A stretch of 35,987 nucleotides of DNA from Parafrankia soli (GCF_001854695.1 NZ_MAXA01000202.1:30453-66439), one strand, 5' to 3'. Shown: positions 1 to 10,143, numbered from the stretch's first letter. Notes: generated by a model not told the origin, from the sequence alone. Made by a program: numbers and translations.

Positions 1-3000
1 TTCGTCGAGTTCGGCCCCAAGCAGGTGCTGGCCCAGCTCACCCGGCGCATCCTCGACGACGCGCCGGTCACGGTCGTCTCCACCGACGGCGGCCCGCTGC
101 GTGACGGCGACGTCGTGCTCAAGCAGGCCGCGGTGCAGCTCGCCGTGCTGGGCCTGCCGCTGGCGGACATCAACCGCCACGACGCGACGGCCGGCGCCGA
201 GGGCGACACCGAGCAGCCGCGGCGCGCGGCGATGACGGTCACACTCACCGGCGCCGAGTACGTGCCGCAGTCCCGCCGGGCCCTTTACCAGGCGGGTCTG
301 ACCGACGGCTTCCAGGTCTCCGCGGTCGCGGCGGCCATGAACGGCGGGCCGGCGGCCGTGGCCACGCCGCCCGCCGCCCCGGCCGAGCCGGTTCCGGCCC
401 CGCAGCCCGCGCTCACCGCGGCCGCGCCGGCGGCGGCCGAGCTGCCCGCGGTTCCCGCGGTGGCCGGGTCACCCGCGGCCGCCGGCCGGCCCGCAGGCTC
501 CGCGCCGGTTCCGGCGGCCGCGGCGCTCGGCGCGGGTCCGGCCGGCGCCGGGGTCAGTGAGGCCGTCGCCCTGCACCTCGACCTGCACGGGCGCTACCTG
601 GACGGCCAGCTCCGGGTCACCGAGGAGCTGGTGGGCCTGCTGCGCGACGGCGCCCAGAACGGTGACCAGGCCGGCTGGGTGCCCGCCGCGGTCGAGCAGG
701 TCCGGGACCAGAGCCTCGCGGCGGGTCGGGCACACGTCCACGCCAACGAGGTCCTCGCCGCGCTGGCCGGCCTCGAGCTCGCGGCAGGCGGGCATGCCCC
801 GGCAGCGCCGGCCGCGGGTGCGCCCGCCCGGGTGGGGCTCGCCCCCCGTTCCACCAGCGCCGCCGGGCCGGCCGCCCTCGCACCGCCGCCCGCCGCGCCC
901 ACTGTGCCCGCCCCGGTGATCGCCGACGCACCCGCGACGGTGCCCGCCGACTCCGCCGGCCCTGTCGCGGTACCCGCTCAACCGACGGGCAACGGCCACC
1001 ATCCCCACCAGCCCGGCACCCTGATACCGGCCGCTGCCCCACTCCCCGCCGATGTGTGGCGGGTGAGTGAGTCCATGGACTCACTCACCCGCCACACATC
1101 CTCAGAGGGGGCTGAGGCTCGGCCGGCGGCCGGGCCGGATGAGGCCGGGGTGCGTACCGCGCTGCTCGGGGTCGTCGCCGACCGCACCGGCTACCCCGCC
1201 GAAATGATCGACACCGGCATGGACCTCGAAGCCGACCTCGGCGTCGACTCCATCAAACGAGTCCAAATCCTCGGCGCCCTCCAGGAGCACTTCCCCACCC
1301 TCCCCAGCGCCGGCCCCGAAACCCTCGCCGAAATGCGCACCCTCAACCACATCACCGACTACGTCCTCACCTCGCTCGCCGCCGGCGCACCCCCAGCCGC
1401 TTCGACGCCACCGAACAGCACGCTCAACGGCAGCCCCGCCGCAGCCCCCGGGGTCGACCCGGACACCGTCCGCACCGCGCTGCTCGGCGTCGTCGCCGAC
1501 CGCACCGGCTACCCCGCCGAAATGATCGACACCGGCATGGACCTCGAAGCCGACCTCGGCGTCGACTCCATCAAACGAGTCCAAATCCTCGGCGCCCTCC
1601 AGGAGCACTTCCCCACCCTCCCCAGCGCCGGCCCCGAAACCCTCGCCGAAATGCGCACCCTCAACCACATCACCGACTACGTCCTCACCTCCCTGGGTCC
1701 GGTGAACCCGGCCCCGGACGGCGCCCCGAACGGCACCTCCCCAAAAGGAGATCAGCCGAAAGGAGGTGAGCCGACCGGAACGGCCGGCCTGAACGGTCAT
1801 CACGCCGCCGGCCACGGCGATGACGCCGTACTGCCCCACCGGCCGGTCGAGCTGGTGCCGGCGGCGCCGGTCGACATCCTCGGCGCCACCCCGTTCGGCG
1901 CCGACCCGGTCGCCGTGCTCATCGACGCGACCGGCCACGACGCGCCGGCGCCTGAGCTGACGGCACTCGCCGACGGGCTGACCGCCCGCGGGTTCGCCGT
2001 CCGCACCGTGCGGCTGCCCGGCCACGGCGGGACGGCCGGCGACGGCGCCGAGCAGGCCGACCCGCTCGACGGGTGGGACGCGGCCGAGGTCGAGCAGGCC
2101 CTGGCCGGCGCGCTCGGTGGCGACGGTGCCGTCGACCTGTGCGCCCTGCTGATCGCCGCGAACGGCGGCGACGGCGCCTGGGCGGCGGGGATCCGGCGGC
2201 TCGCCGACACCGTCCTGGTCGCCAAGCACGCCGCCGGGCCGCTGTCGCGAGCCGCGGCGCGCGGCGGGCGGGCGGCGTTCTGCGCCGTCACCCGGCTGGA
2301 CGGCGGCCTGGGACTGCGCGGCGACGCGCCGGCGGTGGAGCGCCTCGTCGGCGGTGCGGCAGGCGTGGTCAAGACGCTGCTGCGCGAGGAGCCTGCGCTG
2401 TTCTGCCGCGCGTTGGACCTCCACCCCGCCCACGCCCCGGCCGCGGTCGCGGAGCTGGTTCTCACCGAGCTGTGGGACGCGGCGACCGACCTGGCCGAGG
2501 TAGGCCTGGACGCGACGGGAGCGCGCTGGACCGTCCGGCCCGGGCCCTTCGGCGACCGGGCCGCACAGGCCGAGGACCGGGAGGCCGGCACCGGCGCCAC
2601 CCTCCCGGTCCTCGGCCCCGACGACATCATCGTCGTGACCGGCGGGGCACGCGGGGTCACCGCGGACTGCGTGCGTGCCCTCGCGGCGCGGACCCGGGCC
2701 CGGTTCGTCCTGCTCGGCCGCACGGCGGCCGACAGCGACCCCGAGTGGGCGACCGGCGTCGCCGACGGCGGCCTGCTCGCCGCCGCCGCGGCGGCCCTGG
2801 CCGCGCAGGCCGGTCCTGGCGGGCCGCGCCCGACGCCCCGCCAGGCCGAGGCGGCCCGCCGCGACGTCCTGGCCCGCAGGGAGATCCGGGACACCCTGGC
2901 CGCGCTCACCGCGGCCGGCTCCGACGCCGAGTACCTGGCCGTGGACATCGCCGACCGGGACGCGGTGCGCGCCGCGCTGGAGCCCTACCGGGGCCGCGCC

Positions 3001-4383
3001 GCCGCCCTGGTGCACGGCGCGGGCGCGCTGGCCGACAGCGCGCTGACCGCCAAGACGCCCGACGCGGTCCGCCGCGTGCTCACGCCCAAGCTGACCGGGC
3101 TGCGCAACGTCCTCGACGCGCTCGGCGACGGGCCGGGCTCGCCCCTGCGCCACCTGGTGCTGTTCGCCTCGGTGGCCGGGCTGATGGGCAATCCCGGCCA
3201 GGCCGACTACGCCGCGGCGAACGAGGCGCTGGGCCGCCTCGCCGCGGGTTGGAAGCACGCCGACCGCGGCCGGCACGTCACCGCGATCGACTGGGGTGCC
3301 TGGGACGGCGGCATGGTCGACGCCGACCTGCGGGAGCTCTTCCGCTCCCGCGGCGTCGCCCTGATCGACCGGACGGCGGGCGCCGAGGCGTTCGCCGAGC
3401 AGTTCGAGCCGGCCCGGGTGGACGACGTGTGCGTCCTGGTCGGCTCCGCCGAGGCGCTGACCGGCGGGTCCGACGTCCGCCCCGCCCCGGCGCTGGTCGC
3501 CCGCCGCGAGCTGCGCGAGATCGCCGAGCACCCGGTCATCCGGGACCACCAGGTAGGCGGCTTCCCCGTCCTGCCGGCGACGTTCGGGCTCGGCTGGCTG
3601 GTCAACGTGGTCGAGCGGGCCCACCCGGGGCTGACGGTGGTCGAGGCCCGCGGGTTCGACGTCCACAAGGGCGTCGTGTTCGACGGGACGGGCGAGCTGG
3701 CGTTCCAGGTGCACACCGCGGCGGCCGAGCGCGAGGGCGCCGGCACGGGCGGACGGGTCGTCGTGAAGGCGAGCGTGCGCAGCCCCGGCGCGTTGCCGGC
3801 CGGGCTGTCGCGCTACGCCGCCACGCTGGTGCTCGCCGCCGCCCCGCCGGCTCCCGCCGAGGTCGAGGACTGGCCCCGGCTCGAAGCCGAGTGGACGGCG
3901 CCCGGCCCCGAGGACGGCCTGGAGATCTACACCGGCGCGACGCTGTTCCACGGCCCGCTGCTGCAGGGCATCCGACGGATCGTGGCGCGCGGCGACGACC
4001 GGCTGGTCGTCGAATGCCGCCTGGACGGCGCGGAGGTGGGCCGGGGCGCGTTCGCCGGCGCCCTGCACGACCCGGTGCTGGCCGACCTGCTGCTGCACGG
4101 CCCGTCCGTGCTCGGCCGGTGGCTGACCGGCCAGGCATGCCTGCCGCTGGCAGTCGGCCGGATCGACTACCGCGCGCCGCTGCCCGCCGGCGAGCCGTTC
4201 GCCGTGGTGATCGACGGCGCGGTGGTGCGCGACACCGGGGTCACCAACCGGGTGACCGCGGTCGGGCGCGACGGGCGGATCCTCGTCCGCCTGCACGACG
4301 TGGCGATGGTCGGGACGCCCGACATGGCCGCGAAGTTCGCCGAGGGCACCGCGAGCTGGCACAAGAAGGAGGTGTCCGCATGA
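1..4383 (+). CDS. pfaA: PfaA-type PUFA/secondary-lipid synthase (3' part)
   Basis: The frame is open from base 1, so the N-terminal ketosynthase and most of the acyltransferase lie outside the window. Residues below are counted from base 1. FVEFGPKQVL at 1-10 is the end of an acyltransferase domain. An Ala/Pro linker and a helical stretch (about 185-265) follow. Two ACPs carry LGVDSIKR, with phosphopantetheine serines at about 417 and 523. A ketoreductase with its structural half has VTGGARGVT near 879, Ser about 1057 and Tyr about 1070 (GQADYAAANE). A C-terminal hotdog dehydratase has HxxxGxxxxP starting at His about 1183. AT-ACPn-KR with a terminal DH-like domain is the known layout of PfaA in omega-3 and related iterative synthases. 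Two ACPs is at the low end for the family. It is coupled to the next gene by ATGA. The product (polyene, PUFA or hydroxylated lipid) cannot be read from sequence. Confidence 0.93.
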   Translation, partial: FVEFGPKQVLAQLTRRILDDAPVTVVSTDGGPLRDGDVVLKQAAVQLAVLGLPLADINRHDATAGAEGDTEQPRRAAMTVTLTGAEYVPQSRRALYQAGLTDGFQVSAVAAAMNGGPAAVATPPAAPAEPVPAPQPALTAAAPAAAELPAVPAVAGSPAAAGRPAGSAPVPAAAALGAGPAGAGVSEAVALHLDLHGRYLDGQLRVTEELVGLLRDGAQNGDQAGWVPAAVEQVRDQSLAAGRAHVHANEVLAALAGLELAAGGHAPAAPAAGAPARVGLAPRSTSAAGPAALAPPPAAPTVPAPVIADAPATVPADSAGPVAVPAQPTGNGHHPHQPGTLIPAAAPLPADVWRVSESMDSLTRHTSSEGAEARPAAGPDEAGVRTALLGVVADRTGYPAEMIDTGMDLEADLGVDSIKRVQILGALQEHFPTLPSAGPETLAEMRTLNHITDYVLTSLAAGAPPAASTPPNSTLNGSPAAAPGVDPDTVRTALLGVVADRTGYPAEMIDTGMDLEADLGVDSIKRVQILGALQEHFPTLPSAGPETLAEMRTLNHITDYVLTSLGPVNPAPDGAPNGTSPKGDQPKGGEPTGTAGLNGHHAAGHGDDAVLPHRPVELVPAAPVDILGATPFGADPVAVLIDATGHDAPAPELTALADGLTARGFAVRTVRLPGHGGTAGDGAEQADPLDGWDAAEVEQALAGALGGDGAVDLCALLIAANGGDGAWAAGIRRLADTVLVAKHAAGPLSRAAARGGRAAFCAVTRLDGGLGLRGDAPAVERLVGGAAGVVKTLLREEPALFCRALDLHPAHAPAAVAELVLTELWDAATDLAEVGLDATGARWTVRPGPFGDRAAQAEDREAGTGATLPVLGPDDIIVVTGGARGVTADCVRALAARTRARFVLLGRTAADSDPEWATGVADGGLLAAAAAALAAQAGPGGPRPTPRQAEAARRDVLARREIRDTLAALTAAGSDAEYLAVDIADRDAVRAALEPYRGRAAALVHGAGALADSALTAKTPDAVRRVLTPKLTGLRNVLDALGDGPGSPLRHLVLFASVAGLMGNPGQADYAAANEALGRLAAGWKHADRGRHVTAIDWGAWDGGMVDADLRELFRSRGVALIDRTAGAEAFAEQFEPARVDDVCVLVGSAEALTGGSDVRPAPALVARRELREIAEHPVIRDHQVGGFPVLPATFGLGWLVNVVERAHPGLTVVEARGFDVHKGVVFDGTGELAFQVHTAAAEREGAGTGGRVVVKASVRSPGALPAGLSRYAATLVLAAAPPAPAEVEDWPRLEAEWTAPGPEDGLEIYTGATLFHGPLLQGIRRIVARGDDRLVVECRLDGAEVGRGAFAGALHDPVLADLLLHGPSVLGRWLTGQACLPLAVGRIDYRAPLPAGEPFAVVIDGAVVRDTGVTNRVTAVGRDGRILVRLHDVAMVGTPDMAAKFAEGTASWHKKEVSA
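1051..1100. repeat. Perfect 50-bp palindrome inside pfaA
   Basis: The 25 bases at 1051-1075 are the exact reverse complement of 1076-1100, with no spacer. The element lies in the non-conserved linker before ACP1, is read through in frame, and encodes about 17 residues (DVWRVSESMDSLTRHTS). It would form a 50-nt hairpin in mRNA or a cruciform in DNA. It resembles a small insertion (REP- or MITE-like) tolerated in a linker, but I see no second copy in this window. Confidence 0.95.
1156..1691. repeat. Direct repeat encoding two near-identical ACPs
   Basis: Bases 1156-1373 and 1474-1691 (218 bp each, offset 318 bp) differ by eye at a single position (1170/1488), a silent change. Each encodes one ACP with LGVDSIKR. 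The repeat is also rich in A-ending codons (gaa, aaa, caa, cga), which are rare in the surrounding GC3-rich gene. This indicates recent duplication or ongoing gene conversion, possibly of a segment with a different origin. Confidence 0.95.
1759..1769 (+). promoter_or_regulatory. Internal perfect Shine-Dalgarno-like site
   Basis: AAAGGAGGTGA is fully complementary to the 3' end of typical 16S rRNA, and is preceded at 1743-1750 by AAAAGGAG. No start codon is suitably placed downstream, so it is not an initiation site. It falls in the ACP2-KR linker (PKGDQPKGGEP). A translational pause between domains is possible; this is inference. Confidence 0.4.
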
Positions 4384-6656
4384 CAGTCGAGATGACCGGA
4401 CCGGCCCTCGCGACACCGTTCGTCGCGGAGGACGACGAACTGTCGTTCTACGGGGAGCCCTTCGACAGCCTGCGACTGACCGCCATGGGACCGACAGCCG
4501 CGGCGCCGTCCACACCAGCACCACCCACGCCAGCGCCGCCCACGGCCCCGCAACCCGCCGCGGCGGCGGCCGGCCCCGCACCGCGGATCGCGGATGTCGT
4601 CCGCGAGGTGCGCGCGGTCGTGGTGGCCGCCCACGAGTCGGCGCTGAACGCGCAGCTCGCGCTCACCCGGCTCACTCTCGCGGGTCCCGGCCGGCCGTTG
4701 GCAGCCGGCTCGCAGGCGCTCGTCCTTCCGCCGGCCGCCGCGGCCGCGGGCGTTCCAGCTGTGGCGGCCGGGCCGGTTGCTCCGGACGTCGCGCCGACGG
4801 ATCCGGTCACGACGGAGGCGGCGTTCAAGCCGCTCGCCCGCTCCGGGCGCCGGGAGCTCACCGACGCCGACCTGGCCGCGCTGAGCCGCGGCGAGGTGGC
4901 CGGCGTCTTCGGCCCGGCCTACGACCAGGAGGGCGTCAACCCGGACGTTCGGCTCACCGACCCCGGCGAGGCGGCCCTGCTCACCTGGGTGGCGGACCTG
5001 CGGCTGCGCGGCGGGAGCCGCACCGCGGGCTCGCTGCACGCCGGGCTGCGTGCGCTGCCCGGCACGGCCGCGCCCGGCTCGTTCGCCGGAGCGGCCGGGT
5101 CCGGTTCGCTGGCCGACGCGCTCCAGGCGGCGGCCGCGCAGGCCGCCAAGGTGTTCGCCCTCTACGCCGGCCTGCACCTGTGCCTGGCGGACGCCCGGTT
5201 CGTCGCCGGCCCGCCGGCCGAGGACGCCGACGGCGGCCCGCGCACCGGCGCGCGGCCGCCCGCCCCGACGGTGGCCCTCACCGCCGACGGCGGGGGCTGG
5301 GACGGCACCGGCGGCGAGCTCGTCCTCGACGTCACCGCCATCGACCTGATCCCGCGGCCCTGGCTCGCCGTGCGCGCGCTGGTCCACGCGGGCGGCCGGC
5401 TGGTCGCCGAGGTCCGCGACGTCGCGGTCACCGTGCGGGAGCGGCCGGGCGCGCCGGTCGGCGCCGACCACGGCGGGGCCGTCACCGCGTTCCTGGGCCG
5501 GCGCACCGCGGCCGGCGAGCGGGCGCTGCTCAGCGAGTTCCACATGGCCCACTGCGCACGCGGCGACCAGGGCGTCGGCCTCGGGCCCGAGTTCGCCGCC
5601 TACCGGGGGCGACGTGCGACCCGGCTGCCCGGCGGCGGCCTGCGCCTCGTCGACCGGGTGATGGCGATGGACTCGCGGCGCGGTGACCTGCGCGGCGGGG
5701 CGACGCACGTCACCGAGTACGACGCGGCGGCCGACTGCTGGTACTTCACCGAGACGGCGAACGCGTCCATGCCGAACTGCGTCTACATGGAGACCAGCCT
5801 GCAGGCCGCGCTGATGCTGGGCTACTACCTCGGCGCCACGCTGGCCGAGCCGGCGGAGGACTACAGCCTGCGCAACCTCGGCGGCAGCGCGACCGTGCTG
5901 CGGGAGGTCGACCTGCGCGACGCCACGATCCGCCAGCACTCGACGCTGCTGTCGACCAACCCGATGCCCGGCACGGCCCTGCAGGACTTCTCCTACGAGC
6001 TCGCCGTCGACGGCGAGCCGTTCTACACCGGCGAGTCGATGTTCGGCTACTTCAACGCCCCGGCGCTGGCCCGCCAGACCGGCCTGGACGGCGGCCGCCT
6101 CGAGCCGACCTGGCTGGACGCGCTCGACGAACGGGAGCGCCCACCGATCCGGATGATCGATGTGGCCGCCCGCCGCGCCGACCCGGCCGCGCCGCTGTGC
6201 GCCCGCGGCCACCTGGCGCTGCTCGACGACGTCGAGGTGGTGGACGGCGGCGGCCGGTTCGGGCAGGGCTACCTGCGCGCCGTGCGGCCGATCGACCCGG
6301 CGGACTGGTTCTTCGCCCGGCACTTCTACCTCGACCCGGTCATCCCCGGCTCGCTCGGGGTGGAGGCGGTCATCCAGGCCATGCAGGAGTGGGTCATCGA
6401 CGCCGGGCACCTCGCCGGCCTCACCCGGCCCGGGTTCGTGCTACCCGTGGGCGTGCCCCTGCAGTGGAAGTACCGCGGCCAGCTCCTGCCCACCGACGGG
6501 ACGTTCACCCTGGAGGTGCACATCAAGGACGTCAGCCACCGGCCCGGACGGGTCCGCGTCACCGCCGACGCGAGCCTGTGGAAGCCGACGATGCGCATCT
6601 ACGAGCTGATTGACGTGGCCGTGGAGCTGCGTGACGAGGGCGCGCCGTCATGGTGA
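4380..6656 (+). CDS. FabA-like tandem dehydratase (PfaC DH part)
   Basis: Predicted 758-residue protein matching the dehydratase half of PfaC, here free-standing rather than fused to KS-CLF. It begins with a low-complexity Pro/Ala stretch and a helical segment. A degenerate region starting VFGPAYD and a hotdog-like segment precede two recognisable FabA-like units. In the last unit HFYLDPVIPGSLGVEAV gives His648 and Glu662, with the 14-residue spacing of FabA His70/Asp84, so it should be active. In the preceding unit MPNCVYMETSLQAA supplies Glu471, but the residue 14 before it is Thr457, not His. The expected role is dehydration of beta-hydroxyacyl-ACP and perhaps double-bond isomerisation during chain building. 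The start ATG overlaps the previous stop (ATGA) and has the strong site AAGGAGGTG 5 nt upstream. Substrate-level function is inferred. Confidence 0.88.
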   Translation: MTVEMTGPALATPFVAEDDELSFYGEPFDSLRLTAMGPTAAAPSTPAPPTPAPPTAPQPAAAAAGPAPRIADVVREVRAVVVAAHESALNAQLALTRLTLAGPGRPLAAGSQALVLPPAAAAAGVPAVAAGPVAPDVAPTDPVTTEAAFKPLARSGRRELTDADLAALSRGEVAGVFGPAYDQEGVNPDVRLTDPGEAALLTWVADLRLRGGSRTAGSLHAGLRALPGTAAPGSFAGAAGSGSLADALQAAAAQAAKVFALYAGLHLCLADARFVAGPPAEDADGGPRTGARPPAPTVALTADGGGWDGTGGELVLDVTAIDLIPRPWLAVRALVHAGGRLVAEVRDVAVTVRERPGAPVGADHGGAVTAFLGRRTAAGERALLSEFHMAHCARGDQGVGLGPEFAAYRGRRATRLPGGGLRLVDRVMAMDSRRGDLRGGATHVTEYDAAADCWYFTETANASMPNCVYMETSLQAALMLGYYLGATLAEPAEDYSLRNLGGSATVLREVDLRDATIRQHSTLLSTNPMPGTALQDFSYELAVDGEPFYTGESMFGYFNAPALARQTGLDGGRLEPTWLDALDERERPPIRMIDVAARRADPAAPLCARGHLALLDDVEVVDGGGRFGQGYLRAVRPIDPADWFFARHFYLDPVIPGSLGVEAVIQAMQEWVIDAGHLAGLTRPGFVLPVGVPLQWKYRGQLLPTDGTFTLEVHIKDVSHRPGRVRVTADASLWKPTMRIYELIDVAVELRDEGAPSW

Positions 6657-8302
6657 CCCCGGTCGCGCCCGCCCCCCGCGCCGCGGCGGCCCGGCCGGCC
6701 ACGGCCCACCCCGGCGCGGCCGGGGCACTCGCCCGGCGGCCGGCCGACATCCACCGGGTGCTCGCCGATCTGGAGCGGCCCTGCTACGTCGTGCAGGACG
6801 CGGCTGGGCTCGGCGTCACCGGCGACGAGCGGGTCGCCGCGGCGGCCGGGCGGGTCCTGGCCGCGGTCGGCCCGCTGCCGCCGGAGCGCCTCGGCGCCCC
6901 GGCGTTCCGCCGCGACCACCAGGTCGCCCAGGCGTACATGGCCGGGTCGATGGCTAACGGCATCGCGTCGGCCGACCTGGTCGTCGCGCTGGCCCGGGCG
7001 GGCTTCCTGGCCTCGTTCGGCGCGGCCGGCGTCGTCGCCGCCCGGGTCGACGACGCGCTGGCCGACATCCGCCGGCGGGCACCGGGCCTGGCGTTCGGCT
7101 GCAACCTGATCCACAGCCCGACCGAGGCGGCGATGGAGCGCGACGTCGTCGACGCCTGCCTGCGCCACCAGGTGCGCTGCGTCGAGGCGTCGGCGTTCCT
7201 GGACCTCACCCCGCAGGTGGTGCGCTACCGGGTCGCCGGGCTGCGCCGCGGCCCCGACGGCCGGGTCGTCGCCGACAACCGGGTCGTCGCCAAGGTGTCG
7301 CGCACCGAGGTCGCCGAGTTGTTCCTGCGGCCCGCGCCGGCCGCGCTGGTCCGTCCGCTGGTGGAGCAGGGGCTGGTCAGCGCCGAGCAGGCGGAGCTGG
7401 CGGCGACGGTGGCGATGGCCGACGACATCACCGGCGAGGCCGACTCCGGCGGGCACACCGACCGCCGGCCGCTGCCCGTCCTGCTGCCCGAGCTGCTCGC
7501 GCTGCGCGCCAGCCTGCGCCGCGACTCCGGGGCGCGCACGGTGCGGATCGGGGCGGCCGGCGGGCTCGGCACCCCGCGCGCCGTCGCCGCCGCGTTCACG
7601 CTCGGCGCCGACTACGTGGTCACCGGCTCGGTGAACCAGGCCTCCGTCGAGGCGGCGCAGTCGCCGGCCACCAAGACGCTGCTGGCGCAGGCCGGGGTCA
7701 CCGACTGCGTCCAGGCGCCGTCGGCGGACATGTTCGAGATCGGCGCGGACGTCCAGGTGCTCGGCCGGGGCACCATGTTCGCGTCGAAGGCCCGCCGGCT
7801 CTACGACCTGTACCGCCGTTTCGACGGGCTCGACGAGATCCCCGCCGACGAGCGCGCCGGCCTGGAACAGCGGATCTTCCGCCGGTCCCTCGACGAGGTC
7901 TGGGCGGACACCGTCACCTTCTTCAGCACCCGCGACCCCGAGCAGATCGAACGCGCCCGAGAGAGCCCGAAGCGGCGGATGGCGCTGGTCTTCCGCTGGT
8001 ATCTCGGCCTGTCGTCGGGCTGGAGCATCACCGGCGTCCCGGACCGGGTCGCCGACTACCAGATCTGGTGCGGCCCGGCGATGGGCGCCTTCAACACCTG
8101 GGTGCGCGCCAGCGCGCTCGAGCCGCTGGCGAACCGGCACGCCGCCGTGATCGCCGCCGAGCTGATGCGCGGCGCCGCGTTCACCAGCCGGGCCGCCGCG
8201 CTGGCCCAGGCCGGCGTCCGGCTGCCGGCGCTCGCCACGACCTACGTGCCGCGGCCGCACCTGCCGCGACCAGATTCCGATCCGGGAGAGCAGGCACCAT
8301 GA
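6650..8302 (+). CDS. pfaD: PfaD-type FMN enoyl reductase
   Basis: The 550-residue length is typical of PfaD, the trans-acting enoyl reductase of PUFA synthases, a TIM-barrel flavoprotein related to nitronate monooxygenase and FabK. Recognisable features are the [14 protein letters not shown] region near residue 100, [16 protein letters not shown] with [11 protein letters not shown] (phosphate/FMN binding side, about 303-325), and [17 protein letters not shown] near 378. A C-terminal cap carries WYLGLSSGW. It reduces selected enoyl-ACP intermediates and so helps decide which double bonds remain. ATG at 6650 overlaps the dehydratase stop by 7 bp, and its own stop overlaps the next start (ATGA). 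No unusual residues noticed. Confidence 0.93.
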   Translation: MVTPVAPAPRAAAARPATAHPGAAGALARRPADIHRVLADLERPCYVVQDAAGLGVTGDERVAAAAGRVLAAVGPLPPERLGAPAFRRDHQVAQAYMAGSMANGIASADLVVALARAGFLASFGAAGVVAARVDDALADIRRRAPGLAFGCNLIHSPTEAAMERDVVDACLRHQVRCVEASAFLDLTPQVVRYRVAGLRRGPDGRVVADNRVVAKVSRTEVAELFLRPAPAALVRPLVEQGLVSAEQAELAATVAMADDITGEADSGGHTDRRPLPVLLPELLALRASLRRDSGARTVRIGAAGGLGTPRAVAAAFTLGADYVVTGSVNQASVEAAQSPATKTLLAQAGVTDCVQAPSADMFEIGADVQVLGRGTMFASKARRLYDLYRRFDGLDEIPADERAGLEQRIFRRSLDEVWADTVTFFSTRDPEQIERARESPKRRMALVFRWYLGLSSGWSITGVPDRVADYQIWCGPAMGAFNTWVRASALEPLANRHAAVIAAELMRGAAFTSRAAALAQAGVRLPALATTYVPRPHLPRPDSDPGEQAP

Positions 8303-10143
8303 CAGCATCGGCAACCCGGCAACGGCCCGAGGCGGATCTCGGGACGGCGGAATGGCTCGTCTGCGACGGCTGCCGCCGGATGATCTACGGCCGGCGGTTC
8401 GCCCGCGGCGGGCACGTCTGCCCCGAATGCGGCTGGCACGCCCGGCTGACCGCGACGCAGCGGATCGCGCTGCTGCTCGACGAGGACTCCGTCGAGGTGG
8501 TCGACACCCCGGTCACCGCGGCCGACCCGCTGCAGTTCGTCGACACCCGCCCGTACGCCGACCGGCTGCGCTCGGCTCGGGCGTCCACCGGGCTGCCCGA
8601 GGGGGTCGTGGTGGCCCGCGGACGGATCGAGGGTGCCCCGGTCGTCACCGCGGTGATGGACTTCCGCTTCCTCGGCGGCAGCCTCGGCGCCGCCGTCGGC
8701 GAGGCGATCACCGGCGCCTGTGAGATCGCGCTGCGCGAGCGCACCCCGCTGCTGCTGGTGACCGCCTCCGGCGGCGCGCGGATGCAGGAGGGCGCGCTGT
8801 CGCTGATGCAGATGGCGAAGACGGCCCAGGCGATCGGCCAACTCGACGAGGCCGGCATCCTCACCGTCTCCCTCATCACCGACCCGACGTTCGGCGGGGT
8901 CGCGGCCTCGTTCGCGACGCTGACCGACGTCATCGTCGCCGAGCCCGGGGCACGGCTCGGTTTCGCCGGGGCGCGGGTGATCGAGCAGACCATCCGGCAG
9001 ACGCTGCCACCCGGCTTCCAGACCGCGGAGTTCCTGCTGGCGCACGGCGTCGTCGACCTGATCAGCCCGCGGGCGCAGCTGCGCCCGACGCTGGCCCGCC
9101 TGTTCGGCGTCGCCACCCGCCGCCCCGGCACCGCGCCGGTCACGCCCGGCGACGGGCACAGCGCTGGCGACGGGCGCGGTGCCGGCGACAGCCGCGGCGC
9201 AAGCCACGGCGGTGACGGTGTGGTGCGGGATCCGGCGCGGCTGGCGGACCGCCATCCGTGGGAGGCCGTGCGGCTCGCCCGCAGGCTGGGCCGGCCCAGC
9301 ACGCTGGACTACATCGGCGCGCTGGTCGAGGACTGGACCGAGCTGCACGGCGACCGGGCCGCCACCGACTGCCCGGCGATGGTCGCCGGGCTCGGCCGCC
9401 TCGACGGGACGCCCGTCGTCGTCATCGGCACGCAGAAGGGCCACACCGCCACCGAGCTCGCCGCCCGCTCCTACGGCATGCCCTCGCCCGGCGGCTACCG
9501 CAAGGCCGCGCGGGTGATGCGGCTGGCCGCCAAGCTGGGCCTGCCGGTGATCACCCTCATCGACACCGCCGGCGCGCACCCCGGCATCGAGGCCGAGCAG
9601 AACGGGCAGGCCGTCGCCATCGCCGAGAACCTGCGGGTGATGGCCGGGCTGCCCGTGCCCGTCGTCGCCGTCGTGACCGGCGAGGGCGGCAGCGGCGGGG
9701 CGCTGGCCCTGGCCGTCGCCAACCGGGTGCTGATGTGCGCGAACGCGATCTACTCGGTGATCAGCCCCGAGGGCTGCGCCGCCATCCTGTGGAAGGACCC
9801 GGCGGCCGGGCCGGACGCGGCCGCGGCGCTGCGGGTCGACGCCCGCGCGCTGCTGGCCGCCGGGATCGTCGACGGGGTCGTCCCCGAGCCCGACGGCGGC
9901 GCGGACGTCGACCCGCTGGCCGCCGCCGACGCGCTGCGGGCCGCTCTCACCGGCGCGCTCGCCGAGCTGACGCCGCTGGACCCGCCGACGCTGGTGACGG
10001 CCCGACGGGCCCGGTTCCGCCGTTTCGGTACCCCGGCCCCGGCGGGCGGGGCCGCCCCGGCTCCCGTCGTCCCGGCGGCACGTCCACCACTCGGCGCGGG
10101 ACGGACCCATGCCGATCTCGACGATGCGAGGCGCGCGTCATGA
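8299..10143 (+). CDS. accDA: Fused acetyl-CoA carboxyltransferase beta-alpha
   Basis: Predicted 614 residues. The N-terminal half is AccD: a zinc ribbon with Cys22, Cys25, Cys41 and Cys44, then [20 protein letters not shown] and [16 protein letters not shown] Gly/Asp/Ser linker (about 280-310, repeated GDG/GAGD) leads to an AccA half beginning [15 protein letters not shown] and containing [37 protein letters not shown] and [13 protein letters not shown]. It transfers carboxyl from carboxybiotin to acetyl-CoA, giving malonyl-CoA. Beta-alpha fusions are known in actinobacteria. Its place between pfaD and accB suggests a dedicated malonyl-CoA supply for the lipid synthase rather than housekeeping use; that is inference. 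Both ends overlap the neighbouring genes by ATGA. Confidence 0.95.
   Translation: MTASATRQRPEADLGTAEWLVCDGCRRMIYGRRFARGGHVCPECGWHARLTATQRIALLLDEDSVEVVDTPVTAADPLQFVDTRPYADRLRSARASTGLPEGVVVARGRIEGAPVVTAVMDFRFLGGSLGAAVGEAITGACEIALRERTPLLLVTASGGARMQEGALSLMQMAKTAQAIGQLDEAGILTVSLITDPTFGGVAASFATLTDVIVAEPGARLGFAGARVIEQTIRQTLPPGFQTAEFLLAHGVVDLISPRAQLRPTLARLFGVATRRPGTAPVTPGDGHSAGDGRGAGDSRGASHGGDGVVRDPARLADRHPWEAVRLARRLGRPSTLDYIGALVEDWTELHGDRAATDCPAMVAGLGRLDGTPVVVIGTQKGHTATELAARSYGMPSPGGYRKAARVMRLAAKLGLPVITLIDTAGAHPGIEAEQNGQAVAIAENLRVMAGLPVPVVAVVTGEGGSGGALALAVANRVLMCANAIYSVISPEGCAAILWKDPAAGPDAAAALRVDARALLAAGIVDGVVPEPDGGADVDPLAAADALRAALTGALAELTPLDPPTLVTARRARFRRFGTPAPAGGAAPAPVVPAARPPLGAGRTHADLDDARRAS

Noticed and set aside
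1102-4581. A 1159-codon open frame antisense to pfaA
   Set aside because: Its composition follows from the G/C third-base bias of the sense gene. No domain is recognisable, and the repeated segments mirror the ACPs.
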